The notes under the pieces are model-generated. The model had not been told where the DNA came from and did no database searches. It saw only the letters and a program-made list of their open reading frames with translations. From contig DEKQ01000104.1 in assembly GCA_002353975.1 (NCBI GenBank), forward strand, positions 18,443-36,278: DNA of 17,836 bases. The letters are read 5' to 3'. Position numbers and translations under genes: made by a program. Shown here one piece after another: positions 14,230-17,836 of this stretch. This stretch comes from Prevotellaceae bacterium UBA2718 (GTDB taxonomy: Bacteria > Bacteroidota > Bacteroidia > Bacteroidales > Bacteroidaceae). How positions within the stretch are numbered: position 1 is the stretch's first letter; every line of letters begins with the position of its first letter.

Positions 14230-15429
14230 ATGCCGATAATATCGACACGAGGCGTGGAGATGCCTGAATCTCCTATACGTAAGTTGGCCCCTCTGGCAGC
14301 AGCAGCCAAGGCACGCGGCACCAAGGTGTATCACCTGAACATTGGTCAGCCTGACCTGCCCACACCTCAGGTGGGGCTGGATGCATTGAAGAATGTTGAC
14401 AGAAAGATACTGGAGTATTCGCCTTCGCAGGGCTATCTGTCCCTGAGAGAGAAGATGGTGGGATACTACGCCAAGTATGATATCAACGTTACAGCTGACG
14501 ACATCATCATAACCAGCGGCGGTTCGGAGGCTATACTCTTCGCGTTCATGGCGTGTCTGAACCCTGGCGACGAGATAATCGTGCCAGAGCCCGCCTACGC
14601 CAACTATATGGCTTTTGCTATCAGCGCCGGCGCAAAGATACGCACCATAGCCACCACGATAGACGAGGGCTTTGCGTTGCCCAAGGTGGAGAAGTTCGAG
14701 GAGCTTATAAACAGCCGCACGAGGGCTATCATGATATGCAACCCAAACAACCCGACCGGCTATCTCTATACCCGCAGGGAGATGGACCGCATACGTGATT
14801 TGGTGAAGAAGTATGACCTGTATCTGTTCTCGGACGAGGTCTATCGCGAGTATATCTATACCGGCTCGCCGTATATCAGCGTGTGCCACCTACAGGGCAT
14901 AGAGGACAATGTGGTGCTCATTGACTCCGTTTCTAAGCGCTACAGCGAGTGCGGCATACGTATCGGTGCCCTGATAACGAAGAACAAGGAGATACGACAG
15001 GCCGTGATGAAGTTCTGCCAGGCTCGCTTGTCGCCGCCGCTGATAGGACAGATTGTGGCAGAGGCGTCGCTGGATGCTCCTGAGGAGTACCTGCGTGAGG
15101 TGTACGATGAGTACGTAGAGCGCAGGAAGGTGCTCATAGATGGCCTGAACCGCATTCCGGGAGTCTATTCACCAATCCCGATGGGCGCCTTCTATACTAT
15201 GGCTCAGCTGCCTGTGGATGACTCGGAGAAGTTCTGCCGCTGGTGCTTGGAGAAATTCGAGTATGAGGGCGAGACGGTAATGATGGCCCCCGGAGCAGGA
15301 TTCTATACCACTCCCGGCGCGGGACGTAACGAGGTGCGTATAGCTTACGTTCTCAATAAACCTGACCTGGAGCGTGCCCTCGTGGTGCTGAAGAAAGCTC
15401 TGGAGCAGTATCCGGGGAGGACGAATTAA
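14230..15429 (+). CDS. PLP-dependent class I/II aminotransferase (aspartate aminotransferase-like)
   Basis: This 399-residue fold-type I enzyme moves an amino group between an amino acid and a 2-oxo acid in the cytoplasm. Visible features: the N-terminal substrate-lid region SPIRKLAPLAAAAKARG, the GQPD motif (39-42), SGGSEA (96-101) for cofactor phosphate, NPNNPTG (171-177), the cofactor-ring Asp202 in SDEVY, Schiff-base Lys236 in SVSKRYSECGIRIG, and Arg370 in EVRIAY, which binds the substrate carboxylate. All catalytic residues are present. Subgroup Ib aspartate or aromatic/alanine specificity cannot be fixed from sequence alone. It has its own promoter and leader hairpin. The next gene follows after 57 bp filled by a heptamer array, so the two are probably co-transcribed. 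Confidence 0.93.
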   Translation: MPIISTRGVEMPESPIRKLAPLAAAAKARGTKVYHLNIGQPDLPTPQVGLDALKNVDRKILEYSPSQGYLSLREKMVGYYAKYDINVTADDIIITSGGSEAILFAFMACLNPGDEIIVPEPAYANYMAFAISAGAKIRTIATTIDEGFALPKVEKFEELINSRTRAIMICNPNNPTGYLYTRREMDRIRDLVKKYDLYLFSDEVYREYIYTGSPYISVCHLQGIEDNVVLIDSVSKRYSECGIRIGALITKNKEIRQAVMKFCQARLSPPLIGQIVAEASLDAPEEYLREVYDEYVERRKVLIDGLNRIPGVYSPIPMGAFYTMAQLPVDDSEKFCRWCLEKFEYEGETVMMAPGAGFYTTPGAGRNEVRIAYVLNKPDLERALVVLKKALEQYPGRTN

Positions 15430-15485
15430 ATTAATAATTCAAAATTAATAATTCAAAATTCAAGGTTGAGAATTGAAGATTGAAA
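15430..15485 (+). repeat. Tandem array of eight degenerate heptamers filling a whole spacer
   Basis: Eight 7-nt units (ATTAATA, ATTCAAA, ATTCAAG, GTTGAGA, ATTGAAG, ATTGAAA types) run in phase from the base after the aminotransferase stop to one base before the permease ATG. The phase even includes the stop codon itself (GAATTAA, 15423-15429). Confidence 0.85.
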
Positions 15486-15486
15486 T

Positions 15487-16797
15487 ATGAATCTGCCATT
15501 TGACATAGCACGTAGTGTTTATTACAGCAGCGATGCGGACCGTAGGATCAGCAGGCCTGCTGTGCGTATAGCGATGCTCGGCGTCGCTATCGGCATTGCG
15601 GTGATGATAGTGTCGGTGGCTGTGGTGCTTGGATTTAAGCATACCGTGAGAGATAAGGTGGTGGGGTTTGGCAGTCATATCGTGGTGACAAACTTTATGA
15701 CGCTACAGACGACGGACCAGTCACAATGTATCAACGCGAACGACTCGCTTTACCGGAAGGTGAAGAGCATTCCGGGAGTGCGACACGTGGCACGCTATTC
15801 GCAGAAGCAGGGCGTGCTGAAGACTGACGGGGATTTCCTCGGAGTGGTATTCAAGGGTATAGGCGAGGATTACGATACGACGTTCCTGGCAAAGAACGTC
15901 ATAGAAGGACACATGCCGCAGCTGAGTATGTGGAAGAGCACGCAACAGCTGCTGGTGTCAAAGATTCAGGCAGATCGCCTGGGCCTGAAGGTGGGAGACA
16001 AGGTATATGCCTACTATCTGTCTGACGAGAATGTGCGTGCAAGGCCGTTTACCGTCGCAGGTATATTCCAGACTAACCTGACACGCTACGATGAGAGCTT
16101 TTGCTTTACCGACCTCTACACTATGTCGAGGCTGAACGGATGGAGAATAGAAAAGGAACCTGCAGGAGAACCTGTGGGCGCAGAGGCTAAGAGCGCCGGA
16201 GGAGAGACGATTGAAGTGACAGGCATGGAGGTGCTGGTGAATGACTTTGACAGCATTGACAACGTGGAGACGAGGATGATAAAAGTCATCGACAAGTCGC
16301 AGGATGCTGACGGACATTACCTGTCATCAAGTACGGTGATGGACCAGAACCCGCAGATATTCTCTTGGCTGGACCTGCTGGACCTGAATGTGTGGATAAT
16401 ACTCATACTGATGGTATGCGTTTCCGGGTTTACGATGATTAGCGGCCTGTTGATTATCATCTTGGAACGCACCTCGATGATTGGTCTGCTGAAGGCTCTC
16501 GGAGCACGCAACAGTATGGTAAGGCATACATTCCTCTGGCTGGCCACGTTCATCGTTCTGCGCGGCATGCTGTGGGGCAACGTGCTTGGCATCGGCATCT
16601 GCCTGCTGCAGAAATGGACAGGGCTGATACAGCTTGATGCCGCAACATACTATGTCTCGGAAGTTCCGATAGAGATGAACTGGGGGCTGATTGTGCTGCT
16701 CAACGTGGCGACGCTGCTGCTCACCACGCTGGCGCTGGTGCTGCCAAGCTTCTTCGTCTCGACGATAAAGCCGGCAAAGACGATGAGAATGGAATAG
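15487..16797 (+). CDS. FtsX/LolC-family ABC transporter permease
   Basis: This 436-residue membrane protein has the MacB/LolCE topology. One helix lies near the N-terminus (about 26-48, IAMLGVAIGIAVMIVSVAVVLGF), then a periplasmic domain (about 50-298), then three helices (301-326, 347-372, 398-424). The cytoplasmic coupling segment MIGLLKALGARN (331-342) is characteristic of FtsX-like permeases. In Gram-negative bacteria LolC/LolE release lipoproteins from the inner membrane with the ATPase LolD. The N-terminal SVYYSSDADRRISRPAVRIA fits the LolC/E opening (R, S, R/K near helix 1). No ATPase gene is adjacent, so it must be encoded elsewhere. An unusual low-complexity stretch (EPAGEPVGAEAKSAGGE, about 224-240) interrupts the periplasmic domain. 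Confidence 0.9.
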   Translation: MNLPFDIARSVYYSSDADRRISRPAVRIAMLGVAIGIAVMIVSVAVVLGFKHTVRDKVVGFGSHIVVTNFMTLQTTDQSQCINANDSLYRKVKSIPGVRHVARYSQKQGVLKTDGDFLGVVFKGIGEDYDTTFLAKNVIEGHMPQLSMWKSTQQLLVSKIQADRLGLKVGDKVYAYYLSDENVRARPFTVAGIFQTNLTRYDESFCFTDLYTMSRLNGWRIEKEPAGEPVGAEAKSAGGETIEVTGMEVLVNDFDSIDNVETRMIKVIDKSQDADGHYLSSSTVMDQNPQIFSWLDLLDLNVWIILILMVCVSGFTMISGLLIIILERTSMIGLLKALGARNSMVRHTFLWLATFIVLRGMLWGNVLGIGICLLQKWTGLIQLDAATYYVSEVPIEMNWGLIVLLNVATLLLTTLALVLPSFFVSTIKPAKTMRME

Positions 16798-16800
16798 GGT

Positions 16801-16856
16801 ACGAATTAATGAATAAACAAATTGAAGAATTGACAAATTAACGAATTATTGAATTG
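16801..16856 (+). repeat. Tandem array of seven degenerate octamers (GAATTAAC family)
   Basis: Seven in-phase 8-nt units fit NNRAATTR with few mismatches (ACGAATTA twice, ACAAATTG, AAGAATTG, ACAAATTA and others). Rotated, the unit is GAATTAAC in the direction of transcription. The array starts 3 nt after the permease stop codon. The period is 8 here, while three other spacers have a period of 7. Confidence 0.85.
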
Positions 16857-16884
16857 TGCAGGTTAAAGAAAGGCGAAGCTGATT

Positions 16885-16912
16885 TTTCACTCTTCACTTT
16901 TCACTCTTCACT
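16885..16912 (+). repeat. Four tandem heptamers (YTTCACT) ahead of ileS
   Basis: TTTCACT, CTTCACT, TTTCACT, CTTCACT alternate perfectly over 28 nt and end 15 nt before the ileS ATG. The unit is the same as in the 12160-12215 array but lies in the opposite sense relative to transcription. Confidence 0.8.
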
Positions 16913-16927
16913 AAAAAATATACACTA

Positions 16928-17836
16928 ATGAAATTTAATGAGCATAAGAGTCTCAATCTTGTTGAGACGAACGAGAAGGTTCTTGCAGAGTGGGAGAAGG
17001 ATGACTTGTTCCACAAGAGTATTTCTGAACGTGAGGGATGTCCCGAGTTTGTGTTTTTCGAGGGTCCCCCTTCAGCTAACGGACATCCTGGCATCCACCA
17101 CGTGATGGGACGTACCATCAAGGATACGTTCCTGCGCTACAAGACGATGAAGGGCTTCCAGGTGAAGCGCAAGGCAGGATGGGATACCCACGGCCTGCCT
17201 GTGGAGCTGAGCGTGGAGAAGAGCCTCGGCATCACAAAAGAGGATATAGGCAAGAAAATCTCCGTAGATGATTATAACGACGCTTGCCGCAAGAACGTGA
17301 TGATGTACACCGATGAGTGGACCCAGTTGTCGAACAAGATGGGCTACTGGGTGGACTTGGAACATCCGTACATTACCTACGATATTAAGTACATAGAGTC
17401 GTTGTGGTGGCTACTGAAGCAGCTTTATAACAAAGGCCTGTTGTATAAGGGCTATACTATACAGCCTTATTCCCCTGCAGCAGGTACGGGCCTGTCATCT
17501 CACGAGCTGAACCAGCCCGGCTGCTACCGCGACGTGAAGGACACGACGGTGACAGCACAGTTCCGCCTGAAGGATGAGGGACCGGTGAAGACGGATTTGC
17601 CGACGTATGTCCTCGCATGGACAACGACACCTTGGACGCTGCCATCGAATACCGCACTCTGTGTGGGACCAAAGATAGAGTATGTGGCGCTGAAGGGTAA
17701 GAACCCCTATAGCGGCGAGGAGGCAGTATATATCATGGCCAAGGCTCGCGTCAGCGCTTACTTCCAGCCCGAGAAGGACGAGGAAGGTAACGTGGTGAAG
17801 GACGTTGAGGTGCTGTGGAGCGGCATGGGTACTGAC
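16928..17836 (+). CDS. ileS: Isoleucyl-tRNA synthetase, N-terminal part (runs off the right edge)
   Basis: I translated 303 codons from the ATG at 16928 to the window end. The class I catalytic start GPPSANGHPGIHHVMGRT (46-63) is clear, followed by WDTHGLPVE (85-93). The CP1 editing domain begins with the threonine-rich WTTTPWTLPSN (231-241), which hydrolyses Val-tRNA-Ile. The class I HIGH motif reads GIHH (55-58) rather than HxGH. That form, and the NGxPGIHH context, are typical of the IleRS2 branch seen in Bacteroidetes. No stop or frameshift is present. It follows the permease gene by 130 bp filled largely by two repeat arrays, and I find no TAnnTTTG box there. Confidence 0.96.
   Translation, partial: MKFNEHKSLNLVETNEKVLAEWEKDDLFHKSISEREGCPEFVFFEGPPSANGHPGIHHVMGRTIKDTFLRYKTMKGFQVKRKAGWDTHGLPVELSVEKSLGITKEDIGKKISVDDYNDACRKNVMMYTDEWTQLSNKMGYWVDLEHPYITYDIKYIESLWWLLKQLYNKGLLYKGYTIQPYSPAAGTGLSSHELNQPGCYRDVKDTTVTAQFRLKDEGPVKTDLPTYVLAWTTTPWTLPSNTALCVGPKIEYVALKGKNPYSGEEAVYIMAKARVSAYFQPEKDEEGNVVKDVEVLWSGMGTD

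Noticed and set aside
14221..14889. 222-codon open frame on the minus strand
   Set aside because: It mirrors the aminotransferase gene, whose catalytic residues are all present; the antisense product has no family features.

Overview
The window looks like a chromosomal segment of a Bacteroidales bacterium, probably Prevotella-like. The evidence is the Bacteroidetes-type promoter signature (TTTG about 20 nt upstream of TAnnTTTG) at both edges of the only large intergenic region, start codons with little or no Shine-Dalgarno, AT-rich spacers beside roughly 50% GC genes, and gene families typical of that order. No phage, insertion sequence, CRISPR array, tRNA or rRNA is visible.

From the right-hand divergent promoter region (13345-14229) a long leftward run fills positions 1-13344. 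It starts with an acetyltransferase-like protein (GNAT). A small lipid or polyene synthesis set follows: a ketosynthase (KS), an acyl carrier protein (ACP), and two hot-dog dehydratase-like proteins. Then come an MMPL/RND-type exporter, a large MscS channel, an exported phospholipase D/cardiolipin-synthase-like protein, a short two-region sigma-70 factor, and a small secreted protein. The run ends with an HprK-like kinase, a signal-peptidase-like S24/S26 protein, a PqqD-like protein and the start of aspS, which leaves the window. Several junctions overlap by 4 nt or are separated by only a few bases, so large parts are probably co-transcribed. The synthesis genes plus exporter resemble a stripped-down aryl-polyene/type II fatty-acid cluster; no ketoreductase, second KS, AMP-ligase or ammonia-lyase is present here.

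Rightward from the divergent region lie a PLP aminotransferase, a LolC/FtsX-type ABC permease and the start of ileS, which leaves the window.

Five observations deserve most attention. (1) The two dehydratase-like proteins appear to hold complementary halves of one active site: one keeps the His and has lost the Glu, the other keeps the Glu and has lost the His. (2) Most intergenic spacers consist of degenerate tandem 7-mers or 8-mers, often in phase from the stop codon to near the next start. (3) PqqD-like, S26-like and HprK-like genes form a compact cassette with a small secreted protein, suggestive of peptide modification but with no recognisable precursor. (4) The IleRS carries a swapped HIGH motif (GIHH), a variant linked to mupirocin hyper-resistance. 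(5) Three consecutive hairpins occupy 90 nt of the divergent intergenic region.
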